In this document: positions 23,425 to 37,700 of the stretch, piece by piece
Layout of the letters: each line of letters begins with the position of its first letter
How positions within the stretch are numbered: position 1 is the stretch's first letter
Origin: Stromatinia cepivora
Lineage: Eukaryota > Ascomycota > Leotiomycetes > Helotiales > Sclerotiniaceae
DNA length: 64,000 bases
Direction of reading: 5' to 3'
Assembly (NCBI GenBank): GCA_014898415.1
Contig: RCTD01000012.1
Location: 1,488,001 to 1,552,000, forward strand
Made by a program: the position numbers and the translations under genes
The notes under the pieces: generated by a model
What the model saw: only the letters and a program-made list of their open reading frames with translations
Told to the model about the DNA's origin: nothing
Database searches by the model: none

Positions 23425-24138
23425 CTAGATTAGTGTGGGGTATATATATATATATATATATTGAGTTTTGGCGTTGGTTAACTTTTTTTATGCTAGTTAG
23501 TTGGTGTTTTTTGGGGGTTGTGTTATATATATGTTACTTAGAGTAGAAGCCTTTGTGGTTTTTATATATACTTCGGGTTCATAGTGTTTTTAGATAAAAG
23601 GGGGGGCCGGGGGGAGGGGGTGATAAGAACCGAGTATAATACAAGGAAAGCTGGCAGCCGGAGAATAATTCTGCTATTTCTGATGTGTTTGGGGATGATG
23701 GCGGTTAAGAGGAGAATGTGTTTTTTGGGTTATTCGAGGTTTAGGTAAACCATTGTGGTGAAAATTTTGGATTGAAAATTATCGGGGTAGATGTTGGCAG
23801 GCTATATATACGAATTGGTGTTTGGATCATGGAACTGCTTTATTGGAGTGCCCAAGTAATGTATGTGTATATTCCGAGCTACCAATTTATCCCTTTCATC
23901 AAATCGCTCTGGTAGGGCTATGTTGTGCGGCTTGCTTACACAGCGCCTTGTACATATGCGTACTTGAGCCTCGTTTTATCGGAGTTTGAATATAAAAACG
24001 CATCGCCCTCGACGCTCGAACAATGAATTGTCTTCTTGTTTTGATTGTTCCACGTTTGTTTATGTAAAATAGCAGAAGCGATAAATAATATCAACGGTAT
24101 TGCTTCGTGTTTACAAGTGGGAAATGATAAGGTGTTCG

Positions 24139-24330
24139 TTATAGGATGGATCCTTCGAATCGAGGACCATACGAGCCAGACGAGCCAGACGAACTATATG
24201 CATCGGATTTCCAGTCTTCTGAACTACCTTTAGGTGACAATTTATAGTGAAGAAAAAAGAGAATACCCACTAATAGGATACAGATAGCTGTCCACACCTT
24301 CCATATGACACCTAGTGCAGACAAGCTCAT
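24139..24330 (-). CDS. Possible small single-pass membrane protein
   Basis: An ATG-initiated frame of 63 residues on the minus strand has one strongly hydrophobic segment (VWTAICILLVGILFFLHY, about residues 11-28). A short Ser/Gly-rich tail follows. I do not recognise a family. It lies head to head with the decayed HET gene. Short hydrophobic frames arise by chance in AT-rich DNA, so this is only a candidate. Confidence 0.25.
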   Translation of the reverse strand: MSLSALGVIWKVWTAICILLVGILFFLHYKLSPKGSSEDWKSDAYSSSGSSGSYGPRFEGSIL

Positions 24331-24698
24331 ACTTGGTCAGCGGCGACGAACGTGCCAACGGAGCAACCTCCACAACCTCAGGTGGAGCAATCTACCGTCG
24401 TAGATGATGAAGCTCTTAGAAGGTCACGAATCAACTACCAACGTGCTAATGCCCTGTTGAGAACAGTTGTGGATACTGGTTTCATATCACGATAAACAAG
24501 AAACTCTATAGAATTATCTCCTCCAATCGAGATCGAAACATCGAGGGTTGAAGTAATACGAAACCACCCTGTTCTTAAACTCCGCCCTCCTAAAACGACT
24601 TTAAAGACATCCACGCACGTTCCAACCCTCCTCCTGATCCCCCACAAATTCAAACTATATTTGGCGATTTACCTAAAGAAAAACAGGGTACAGTCCAC

Positions 24699-26210
24699 TT
24701 GCGAGATGGTTGTGAACTGCCCAAAGGTCTGATTTGGAAGAGAAAGAATCTTCTCAACTTGGATCTTGTCAAGCAATGGTTGTCACGCTGCTCTGATGAT
24801 CGTTGTGGACAATGTTCTTTACGCCGTCCCTGGTCAGCACAGATGCATGGCCTAGACTTTTATCTCATCGATTGTCAAAATATGTGCATAATCGAAGCGT
24901 CAAGTAAGGAATTGCGATACTTTGCTTCAAGTTACGTTTGGGGTCAAATTGATAGCTTCAAAATCAAAGTCACTCAAGCGCAACTTTCCTTTTCTTTTAA
25001 GACCTGGTTCTCTTGGATCATGGTCAGGGAGAATGTCAACTACCGTTGAAGATGCCATATTATTTATACAGGGTATAGGAGAACGATATTGATGGGTCGA
25101 TCGTATCTGCATTGTTCAGGATGATATGAGCAACAAACAAGCAGCTATCAACAGGATGGATATAATATTTTACAATGCATATGCAATGATCATTACAGGC
25201 TCAGGGTCAAATTCTGATTCAGGATTACCGGGTATTCGTCAAGACACTCGAGCCCACCAAGGGAGTTTGATTCACATGGAATCAAAGCTCAAAGCTTCTG
25301 TTGACACTATCGAATCTCTCCACAATACTATATACGATATTCGAACTTGGACGTAAGTATCTGTCATATGCCCGTAATTCTAAAAGCGCTTCAGAAAGCT
25401 AACTCCTTAAGTTCCCCAGAACGCTACATCGCTAATCGCAGAATAGTCTTCCTAAAAGAGCTCGTCGTATTCTAATGCCAAGCGAACACTTTTCGAGAAG
25501 ATATAATACACCCAAAGCCAGCTATCCTTGTTGATGTGCAATACAGAAGAGAATATAGCCTTGGATTCTCACCGAAAGATTTCGGTACACCAAATGCAGA
25601 CTATAAGAAAGCAGTTGAAACACATAGTGGCAGGCTGCTATCCTACCAATCTGATATTCTCAATGCATTTGCGGGTATTTCCCGACATCTCGCCGAATCA
25701 ATAGGAGCGAAGCAGCTTCTTTTTGGGTTACCTCTGTATAATAATGAAACTATTGATGCCCGGTATCTTGGCTGGAAACTTCAAACTTCATCGTCAAGAT
25801 ATCGCGGCCCATTTCAGGGTCGTCGTGTTGGCTTCCCAAGCTGGTCTTCGTGCGGCTGGATTGGCCCTGTTGATATGGTTCCTAATGTCGATGAAAGAAT
25901 GATCTCAGAGTACGCAGTTACGCCGCGAGTAACATATATTCAATACCCAAAGTTGTTTTCTTGTGGAGAGACGGGGATTGGTCACCAACCTGACAAGTAT
26001 GCTGGCCATACCATCAGCCTCAAGTTCGAGACACTTACTACACAGTTTAAACTCGGGGCACCTTCTCACTTATCTGGATCAAATAGCGTTGAGACACATA
26101 TTCTAGATGGATACTTCGCCGGCATCCATTCATATTTAAATGTTTTGCTATTTTCCTTGCAGTGGTTTCCGTCGTGGTTTACCAGGTTATCGAAAACACC
26201 ACTGGACTAA
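24699..26210 (+). pseudogene. Decayed HET-domain (heterokaryon incompatibility) gene
   Basis: HET-domain proteins mediate non-self recognition and cell death in filamentous fungi. The canonical blocks are all present but broken. FDRDCQNMCIIEASS-type N-terminal block and SYVWGQ (near 24850-24950) are in one frame. The VEDAILFIQGIGERY and WVDRICIVQDD blocks lie in another frame, separated by a TGA at 25090-25092. NRMDIIFYNAYAMIITGSGS follows, then IRTWT, a plausible intron (donor GTAAGT near 25353), and the RRIVFLKELVVF block ended by TAA at 25473-25475. After that the distal part (SYQSDILNAFAGISRHL, then PSWSSCGWIGPV) is open to 26210. There is thus at least one frameshift and two nonsense codons. 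Related low-quality coding sequence may extend upstream to about 24335. Confidence 0.8.
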
Positions 26211-27887
26211 TCGCTATGCTTCTTTCAATCATGATTATCTCATTTTTTCTTGTAATTAATTCTGTCGGGGTAAAAAGTTCTGATCTCAAAATTTTAAATT
26301 TCCCAATATAGGACATCAACAATTCCGAGCAGATATGCGGAATAGTACAGCTACCCTCAGATTGGCCTCACTATCAACCTCAACCTATCTTCCACAGATA
26401 ATTCACAGATAACCCATACAGAACAGATTATTTCAAGATCTCAATAGATACCCTATAAAACGGATAATGGCTTTAATAGATAGTCCATAAAACGGATTAC
26501 CCACAGGTACCCATAGATTACAGGTTATTTCTGCGCAGCCTACATTCACCTATGCGGTTGCGAAAATTCGCCTCTTGATCGAAGTGCCTATAGAAAATTC
26601 ACTGGACAATTTAGGTCTAGATAATCTACTTGAAGGCAACTGTGTGCAGCAAAACTGGTCTTTGAGTAAAGGATTTGTGAAGGTGAGAGGAGAGCTGAAG
26701 ATGAGAAGCTGTAAAGGTCCAGAGTTAAGTCATTGGTTGAGAACAATGGGATCAAGTTCTAGATAAGTATCCTTGATACGTATGATAGATCTAGGGTAAA
26801 AGAGAATGAATTTTGAAATGAGGTCTTTCGAAACCTTGGAAGTCTTGTGCTGCTTTAACAAACCTCTAGCAGACAAGTAAGAGTTTGCTGGGGACGAGAG
26901 AATATGAAAGTTTCGAATCGGTGTTTTAGAATTTCGAGTATGGAGAAACGGAAGGGGAAAGGGAAGGGGAAGGCGAGTAGCTTTGAAGATACATGGAGAT
27001 AAGAGTAGAAGATGAATATCTCTGATTACCTCAGATTCCGCTAACAAATTTGGGAATAAGAGAGGAAAGTGCTGGACGAGTAGTTTTCATGGTCGAGAAT
27101 TGGTCCGACAACCTGGAGATAGTGACAGAAAATTTCAAAATGAGTGTTGTCGGAAATCTCGAAATTTTCGGATGCCTTCAAGCTGGGGAGAGCAGAGTCC
27201 GAGATTGATTGGGACGGTGAAACAGGCGAATACATACATGTTATTAGTCATAGACTAGATATTGACGTAGAGTTTGAGTGGATTGCTGTCCTGCCAGTTG
27301 CATTATCGACGGGGCATTTCGATCTCTTGCCTGCCATCTTGCTCGAAAACATTAATTGTTCATGACGTGAAACAGTGCCCTCCGCTTGTAAAATGGCAGT
27401 CGGGCGGGGCATTCATTCCTGGTGTCGGGAATCACCATTTACTTCAGGAAAGCTAGAGGTAATGTTATAGATGGTGAGAACAGTGTCCGGTCTTCTGTTC
27501 CGCTAGATAAATATATGGGAGAGATATATCTGCGGCCCCCGCAATACGGGCAGCATGAGTAATATAAGAACAACAGCAATAGTACCAAAAATGAGGCAGT
27601 AATCACACAGCGAAGCAATAAAAACAGGCAACAGCAACGATAATGGGCACGGCAACAGCTATTGGATGTTACCTATCCAAGATTAAACATCTTACAAGTT
27701 ATAAATTTTTGTGCATTCATGGTATCAATTATTCTGTAAACTTTTGTTTATATCGAGTGCCTATTAAAACAAATTGCAATCCGCAGATTTAGCATTGATA
27801 CTAACAATGAACTAGATAAATGCTTGTTGCAATATATTTGGATCGACTCGATGCATATTATTTCAATCTTCGACTCTTACCATTTCT
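26211..27887. other. Intergenic region between the HET remnant and ARG4
   Basis: No convincing gene. Around 26450-26510 the words ATAAAACGGATT and CCCATAGATTAC recur imperfectly, suggesting an old repeat. A stretch near 27550-27660 is rich in CAG/CAA-type trinucleotides. The right end is the 3' region of ARG4. Confidence 0.5.
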
Positions 27888-29619
<1,732 letters not shown>

Positions 29620-30001
29620 AATTGAACGAATCTGAATGAATTGATTATAAAATATAGAGATAAATGTAATATAAGACCTTATCGTTCGTAATGAGCTTTG
29701 TTTGCTTGAAATAGAATCAAGTACGGGAGTGCTAGGAAACTATTGATAATAGTGTTGCGATAGATAAAAAAGTTCATGAGGGGTTCCTGATGTCGGAGGT
29801 CGGTGCTTTGTTAATCCTTACTAGCGCCCGCCTTGTAGTTTCGATGATTTCAATGATCAAATCCCCCAGTCACTTTCTTGATAATACGGTACACGACAAC
29901 TCATCATCTGCTGTTTTATATCAACTTCTCCTAGATCTGATTTGTGACGAACATCGAAAAGAGCTCAAATACTAAAGACTCATTTATCTATCTATTTGAA
30001 T
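29620..30001. promoter_or_regulatory. Divergent promoter region of ARG4 and VFA1
   Basis: These 382 bp separate two start codons pointing apart. Nothing more specific than AT-rich patches is evident. Confidence 0.5.
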
Positions 30002-30674
30002 ATGGCCTCATTTCCCAATATTTGGACTCACCGTAAGGTGGCCGACACGGCTTCCAAGCCTTGTGAGATTTGCTATAAACCTAGTGCAAGTGTCCTGATA
30101 ACTCCGGAAAACAAGGTGAGTAGAATCATCCTATATGTTGAATTGATCGTTAACAATTCCCTTCAGGACTTCTTCTATGTATGTCCATCACATTTAAAAG
30201 ACAAAGGGTTTGCTACACCTATCATAGATGAGGCTGCTATTGCTGCTAAGAAAAAAAAAGAGTTGGACGATGAAATTGAACGCGTGAAGCGGGAATTTGA
30301 AGAGAAGCAGAAGAAGAAAAAGGAGAAAGATGCTTCAAACAAGGATGATAAGGAGAAGGATAGTAAAGATAAAAATGACGAGAGGAAAGCAGATGAAAAG
30401 AAGATTGATGAAAAGGTATGCATGATGCCTGGTCGTTCTCAATCTTATTATTTCTACTAAGCTCTCTTTTTTGAATCTCCAGAAGAAGTCAGATACTCCT
30501 GCATCACCAGCACAAAATTCAACACCGGACGAGGAACCTAGAATATTTTCTCTCAAAAAGACGTTCTATCAACAGAGACTCGACAAAAAGAAGCAGGCTG
30601 AAATTGCAAGACGAAATCGTGAACGTTTTCAAAACCCGAATCTATTTCCCCAGGTCCCCAAAGGTTTACCTTGA
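30002..30674 (+). CDS. VFA1: Vps4-associated protein 1 (Vfa1)
   Basis: Endosomal regulator that binds and stimulates the ESCRT-disassembling ATPase Vps4. Exons 30002-30115, 30167-30415 and 30483-30674, all introns phase 0; product 184 residues. The N-terminal zinc-binding region has CEICYKP (C-x2-C) followed by FFYVCPSHLKDKGFA (C-x2-H). Next is a long Lys/Glu/Asp-rich helical or coiled-coil stretch (about 65-125). The C terminus, with RIFSLKKTFYQQRLDKKKQAE, is the predicted MIT-interacting end that contacts Vps4. The start is the ATG in a good fungal context (MASFPNIW). The layout matches the family throughout. Confidence 0.88.
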
Positions 30675-33208
30675 CTTGAATATCTCGAGTAATCGCTATG
30701 TTTACTTAGATGGGAAAAGAATCCATTGACCGGTCGGCGTAGATCTATCTAGATTCCACGTGACTGTGATGAGCCTCAAAGTCACAAGCAAAATCACGGA
30801 TTGAGGACAGTACTTGCCAAGAAAATTCACTCTTACATTCACGAGCCAGTGGAAAAGTTCAGGGAGCAATATTATCATGCCACACTTTCCGCATGAATAC
30901 AGTCAGACCTTTCCCTCGCGCAAATTCTCGATATGTTAGCCGACGGATGTAACACATAAGTTTTATGGAGTCAGTTGGACTGGTATGGCCAAATTCGTAC
31001 ACGTCATATAATTCTACTGCTAAGGAGAGTTGCAGTATCGTATGTTCACGAGGTATTTATGCTGACTGCATAATGATCGAACCGTTGGGAAGGTGGTCAA
31101 TGCATGAGTGAGTTGGTGTTCACCAGGGCAATCACATTCTCCTTGTACTTTTATCCTGGGAATAAAAACTCATCGATCTACTCCTCACGGCAGTTACCAG
31201 GCTGAACCGAACGCTATCATCCTTGCCAGGCAGTCGAGTGAAAGGGTGGGATCATCCGGCAATTGCCTACCTCGTACAAAACGCCGTAGAGGTACATGCT
31301 TACATGTGTTGAATAAGGCAACCTGCTTATTTCAAGCCAACAAGCTATCATCCTAAGCTTCTTTGCCCCCTGCAATATTTGACTATTCCGCTTGAAAATT
31401 TGTTGTTAGTGCTTATTTTCAGCCTTCAAAATCCTAAGAGAAGCCACTCATTCCGACTTCGGTATACCCTTTCCGGTCCTCACCAGCTGCTCACTTAGTC
31501 GTCAGCTCCGCTTCTCTTTTCGAAAAGAACATCTAGCCCTAATTGAAATCTTGCCTTGCTGGACCGGTCCGTTTCGTTAGTCACAAGGCTTTCAGATGAC
31601 ATTTAGATCCAATTGAATCCTTATCATATCTCATGCTCAACGATTACAACCTAGTATTCAGACGGTTGAATGAAGCAATCGCATCCTCTTGCCCCGCAGA
31701 TATATCCCTGGGCTTTCATCAGAGCTGTGTCATTATTGGCTAGATGCAACGATGTCTTGCATAGCACAAATTTCCTTTGTTGATCATTGTACGTACATTT
31801 TATGTACGTATGCTCTCGGTGAAACGCTCATCTCGGGAACTCAAGTGCGAAGGAGTGTCTTCCGTAAATCTATCATATTTTCACGGCTCACTTGCATACA
31901 TGTGGGCTCCAACTCTCATGCTCGGTTCCTTTCTTCCATCATCCTTCCTTCCTGAGGTACAAAATTTTACATTCGCATCTACTACGCTTGCGGAGCCTGT
32001 CTCGCCCAAGCTGACTCATCCACAACATCAGTCCATCTTCTTCATCCTGTCCATCGCAAGTTCTTACCTCATCCATACAAACTTACAGACTTCTTCCTCC
32101 ACTACATCAAAGCTGCCTTATTTATGCGGAATGTAAGCATACACAGACCCGGAAATTTGGTTGGACGGTAGAACGTTATGTACACGTGATGAGTGGAACC
32201 AATAATCTTACGCCGTTACGGTGTGTCTTAGATTCTCTTTTGCTGTTTTTTACGACAAGTGGAGTGATTTGTTGCATGAGTAGCCTACTGACCCAGAGGG
32301 TTCGTAGAAACGGGTCTGTTAGAGCTATTAGATGGAGGGCAATTATATTGTATAATGTATTACATTTTCATTTATGATAATATGTTTATCTAATGTTCTC
32401 ATTATATAAGTGATATCGTGTCATATATTATGCTCTGTGCTATGTATAGCTAGTCCGAAAAGGTGCACCGCGAATTTAATGTATCTAAACAATATACCGA
32501 CATACCTTGTCCAAACATACTTATCTGACACATTTCCTGGCTCGTACATATCACACCAACATCTCAAAGCAAAATAAACCTAAAACCTTCCTATAATGCA
32601 TAATAGGAATATGGAAGAGTCTAGATGGCCGATCGTGCAGGTATACGGATTGTATTTGTAAATCAGATATGAGGTATAAGACACACATACGCCGCAATCC
32701 TTCGCCCCAAATCCATCAACAAACAGTCTACCGCTCCATCCGCCTTCCGGCACAGACACAACCCGGCATCACACAAGCAAAGCCAGGCAATCAAATCCAT
32801 CATACATCGGTCGTGCCGCAAATACTACTCTGACGCTGTTTGTCAGTTGACAATTTATGGCCCGACTTTCCGATTGATCGCCACGATGTAACTTGTCATA
32901 TTATTCTTTATATCCGGATTGTATATGTGGAATATAACTTTCTTCACCCGGTGTATGCATGTACAGGCATTTTATGTGGTGTACTACGTATGTATCTCGT
33001 AAAAGGTGTATATTAGTCCTTACAAACACAATCGAATGAGCCTTACCCGTGGCCCCGCTATCTAGTTTAGTTTGAACGTTTTAATGTATCTCGTACTACT
33101 GTCCAATACCGTACTTTTAGCGCACCGTGACGAAAACCATCCATACATCCATGCATCCTCCCCTATTCCCACCGGCAACAAAAACCTTTCTCGGCTGATC
33201 CTACTAAC
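30675..33208. other. 2.5-kb intergenic region
   Basis: It lies between the convergent VFA1 and YVH1. I found no family-like coding sequence; open frames are short and change with no codon pattern. No RNA gene was recognised. Confidence 0.55.
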
Positions 33209-34764
33209 TCACAAACTTCCCTTCTCCCTCCCTAATGTACTTCCTCTTTCTCTCATCCCAGGGGGCAATCTAATACCCCCCGCACCGCCGCTTCCACCTT
33301 CAACTCTCTTCCGAATCGTAACCTCATCACATCTTCCCTTTAACAAACTAAAAGCGGGACAGACCCATACCCCACAACTACATCGCATCCCCTGCCATGC
33401 ATATTTTCCTATCTGGGCTTTGCATTTTTGGTTCGGACATTCGAGTCTTCCGGATAAGTTTCCGAGTTCAAGTTCCGGACGCATCCAGGATAGAGGGTGG
33501 AGGAAGTGGTGAGTGCAAGTGCTGTGGTGAGGGGTGGGAGGAAGGGAGGAGATGGGTGTTGTTTGGGGATTTATGAGTGAGGTAGGAGAAGATGCTGCTC
33601 TGGGGGTGGGGGTGTGAAGGATCAGGTAGGGGGTTGTGGCGAGAGTACGACTGTTGGGGTTGTTAGCTTTATGTTTATCCCCAGATTCTCTTTATCAATA
33701 GAGACAATATGTGATAAGTAAGTGAAGGAAGTCAAGAAAAAAGAGAAAAGAAAACTTGCCGACACATCCTACACCTGATTTCCTTTTCCTTGCCGTCCGG
33801 CTTCGGTCCATCCTGCTCCTCTTCATCTTCAAACCTTACCCAATCAGGTCGTCCTCCCGTAGCAATAGCTAACTCGACTTCTCTCTGATACAACCATCGT
33901 TGATATTTAGGCTGTTCATCCATGTTTCGTGGGCAGCCCATTTCATGATATAATTGAAGCTGGGCCATAAATCCATCATTCGGCTCGGCGAAAGGGCGTG
34001 TTTGTTGGATCTGGGCGAGCGCTGTAGCGAGAGTGAGGGAAGGATATTGGCGCAGGAGGTAGGCAATTAAAATAGTTACGGAGCGGGAGCGTCCCATGGC
34101 ACTGGAAGTATTAATGTTTTGGCATAGATAATTGGAAGATAGGAGTAAGGAATCATTAGAAGATAGGTGTTGTCACTCGACTTCTCATTTATTTAATCTC
34201 ATAGAAACTGTCCTATCGAGTAGAATGATATTCATGACATCCTCTCCGTCCGTATCTCCTCTTAATCAACAAGACGAATAATCCCAACTTACCAATGAAC
34301 AAGTACAGCACCTTTCTTTTTCTCCCCCTCTTCCCCTTCACTCTCTCCATTACCCTTCAACGCCTCTTCAATCCAAGCTCCCGTTGTCTCAAATTCACCC
34401 AGCAAGTTCTCATCCTCGACATCATCAACTTCGATCTGAAGATGTTTATACTTACTCCAGTTGATATTGAAATTCTTGAAATCATATTTCAGAACGCTGA
34501 CAATATGTGTGATATTGTTCTTTTGGAGAGCGTTTTCTGTTAATGAGACGATGCTGCTCTGTGTTAGATTCTCATGTCTATTTCTTATTAAGAGATAGAA
34601 GTATATAAGACCACCAGATGGAAATAATGCAACGGGGCGTGAGCAAAAAGCAAAGAAATCAGGTGGTATCACGTGCGCGGGCAAATACTCGACAGTATGA
34701 AATGTACATACCCTCCAACATACAACTCATCCTCCCCCGATAATCTAGACGGCTCTGTATTCAT
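33209..34764 (-). CDS. YVH1: Dual-specificity protein phosphatase Yvh1
   Basis: Phosphatase-family factor needed to release Mrt4 from pre-60S ribosomal subunits, using its zinc-binding C terminus. Exons 34764-34712, 34556-34293, 34101-33760 and 33650-33209; 366 residues, close to yeast (364). The N terminus has GEDELYVGG, then the ALQKNNITHIVSVL core. The catalytic loop HCAMGRSRS has its Cys at residue 106, made by splicing. Zinc region: CRMCRRTLATT, HHFLHPLSWMRPELELG, GRLECPNQKC...YAWQGMRCSCG, and late IRLPPGMR. Intron 3 (33759-33651) needs a GC donor (GCAAGT). The exon 2 acceptor is a tandem NAGNAG site (exon starts 34556 or 34553), so one Ser is optional. The start is the first in-frame ATG. 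Confidence 0.95.
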
Positions 34765-37700
34765 CCTAAGATTTTGTCTCAAATCTCTCACTTTCCGTAT
34801 CTGTTCCTGTAGCTGTTCGTTTTCCAAATCTGGACCCGCAGTTGATGTTGACACCGCCACCTTGATCAAACAATCTCAAATCCTCGCTTATGTCCAGAAA
34901 ATACTTGTTAAAAAGGGGAAGCGTGTCCAATAAGAATCGGGTGATGAGATATTCTTGGTATGCAAGTCTTAAGGGTTTCTTTCTTCAAGCTTGCATCTTC
35001 ATCTAGGAAATTCCAAATTGTTCTTCACTCTTTCACCCCGCCTTACCGGTTAAATGTCGGCTGCCGAGACCCCGAGTTCGTGATCGTTTGTGCCTTGGGC
35101 AAAACTAAAAATTAGAGAACGCCATGAGGCACGAAGTTCATCGACCCAGACTTTGCACGGAGAGGCATATTCTATTACGGCATGTTGTGATCATTTGTGT
35201 CCTCGGCAGTCAGTTACGGGGCAGCAGATAATACATAGCGCTACACATTTGTCCGAGTATCATTTGCGCGCATTTAGCGGTAGTGTTATTATCTGCTCTT
35301 TTACGTGTGAAGGTAGTCAGGAGACAATAATAGATTCAATCTATTCATTCAATCTATACTGATATCCATGCAATCATCAATGAGACCTACGGAACATTTC
35401 TTGGGGAATTAAGGAGCACGAGTAAGAGAATATCATCGGGCCGAGTCCGGGCTAGGAGATGGCATGATTTTGAGGTGCAGGTGGACAAAGATGAGATTGA
35501 GTTTTCCAAGGGGGAACTGGGGAAGGATTTCGGGCATTATTAGGTTGCATCTCTGAATCTACATTATAAGGCTTTGGTGAAAAATGGTGATGAGACTCGT
35601 CAGAGTTTGTAATTTACATTAGGTGATAGTCAAGTTGTGAAAAACCGATCGTATGATGATATCTGCCGAAAACGACAGATTAACTATACTTCATTAGATG
35701 ATTAATGATATAATGGAACGTTGCGCTATGCATGGGGGCCAGTAGCCAGCAAAGCTACTCTATATTTCGAAGATTAAAATTGTCTTAGACTTCGTTGATC
35801 ATCTCTCAACATAAGACATCCTCATGAGTATGTAGAAGATATCCCGTTCGAAGCTCCCGACTCAAGGATGATCTAATTCACGTAGCACAAATTTAATATC
35901 AAACAAACCCTGTTCGTACACTTACCGAAAGCCCTACCCGAGATATTATCCTCCCCAACATAAGCTCTGAGGCTGATCAGCCCAACAACATAACATACCA
36001 GCGTGTGCATACGCAATCAAATCGTATTAAAAAAAAAAACTCGTGCGTCCATATGGCCATCCAGACCACCCACACAAATCCCAACCTTATTCTGGTACCG
36101 ATGGACGAAAGATTGGCGATGTTCATCCCAAAAGCGGAAAAGTGTTGTGATACAGCACCTCGTGTTTCGCTTGGACATCCCGCGTGCATGCAACAGGGAT
36201 TCAGCCTTCTTTTTTCGCCCTATGGGGCACACTTGTTGAGCTTGGTACTGTGCTCCGGGCCGCTAGAGGCGGGCGGGCGTTCATAAGGTTGGCCAAGGGA
36301 AAAAAGAAACGGAAAATTTGTTACATGAGAATGTGTTTGTGTAACAGTCCTCGTACTCGAATTGATTGAATGAAAAGATCCAGATGGCTTGGCTTTTAGC
36401 TGAAAACGAGAATATATACTCTGGGTTCGAGACTTAGGCTTTTTTATTTCTTGCATTGAAGTCAATAAGTCAATAAGTCAATCAATCAAGACCGAGCACT
36501 AAAGTATTCGATATCCCATTTCCGGCAATTATGCATCACACGGGACCATGTTGTAGCCACTTTAGCACGTAATCTAGCCCCAGCGCCAATGTCATCAGCG
36601 GCTGGTTACAACATCGGTTCCAGTCCACACCATCTACCGAAGGTCTAATGTAAATTTTTCAGCCCTTTATTCTGGATCTGGTAAAGACATCCACCCAACA
36701 CCGTTTACAGGCGCAGGAACATCTGGGCTCCTGCTCACGGGACATTTTATTTTTGCATGTAAATGAATTAGCTGGTGGGGAAACGATCGAACCAGGCAGA
36801 TGTCTATCGGGGGCGTTATTGGGAAAGCTGGATAGACAATTTTGTTTATACTGTAGCCTTGTCCTGCTGGAAACGTCGGTTTGGGGCACAATCTAGTCTT
36901 CATGGATGCTTATTATATTGGTTCTTCTTAGATGAGATCTACTTGTACCTCCTCTCGATACCCAAATCACTTATCTGATTGGTACAATCGTGGTTTTCGC
37001 CTCAAAACCGGTGTGTGAAGATTCTTATACTAATCGATATTAATCAGATAACAGTCAGCCTTAGTTGTGATCAATAGTTGGATTTGGTTGAATCCTTGAA
37101 GGATGGGACTGTCATTCGTCCCCGCAATATGTGAGCCCGTATTCTTCGAGCATGGAGATGAGATGGTGGCCGACACGCTGCGAACTTGGAGCTTGTCCAC
37201 TCACACTCACCTAAAACTAAAATAGCAGATCTAGATTCCCGCCCACCTATCTTATCACCGTCTCAATTCACCCACCCTCCATTTTCACTGCGACGCTAAT
37301 CTGATACACACCATCAATTCAATCCTGTCTTCATCGTGTCATCGTCCCCGTTTCCGTTTCCAAACAAACGGTTCAGGTCGCCGACTTCTAGGAAAGTCCA
37401 TGTAGTTGATCATTAATAAGGATAAGCACACAGAGCCTCTAATACCAAAGTCAGAATATCGCAATAACCTCAACCTAACTTATACGCACAAGGTCCGACA
37501 ATGTCCCCAGTGCTACTCAATAACCTAGTACCTAGAACGTGGCGATGGGTGTGATGTGATCGCGCACACTATCACTGATCGTCAGGGTTGTTCCTTTCCG
37601 TCCACATTTATCGAACCTGGGGGCAGTTTAGAATAAGCCTTGTAAGGCTAGGAACTGCCCGAAAATCTACTGTATTAGGAAAAACCCCCGGTGAATACTT

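Larger units (their letters stand above)
22251..24138. other. Intergenic region with repeats downstream of the DENN gene
   Basis: No gene recognised; minus-strand open frames at 22419-23135 are His/Ser/Pro-rich low-complexity readings. The left part presumably carries the DENN 3' untranslated region. The right part holds a 14-bp minisatellite, a TTAGG array and a TA run. Confidence 0.55.

Noticed and set aside
36003..36465. Several overlapping short ORFs on both strands
   Set aside because: Mutually overlapping, no family resemblance, no consistent codon pattern.
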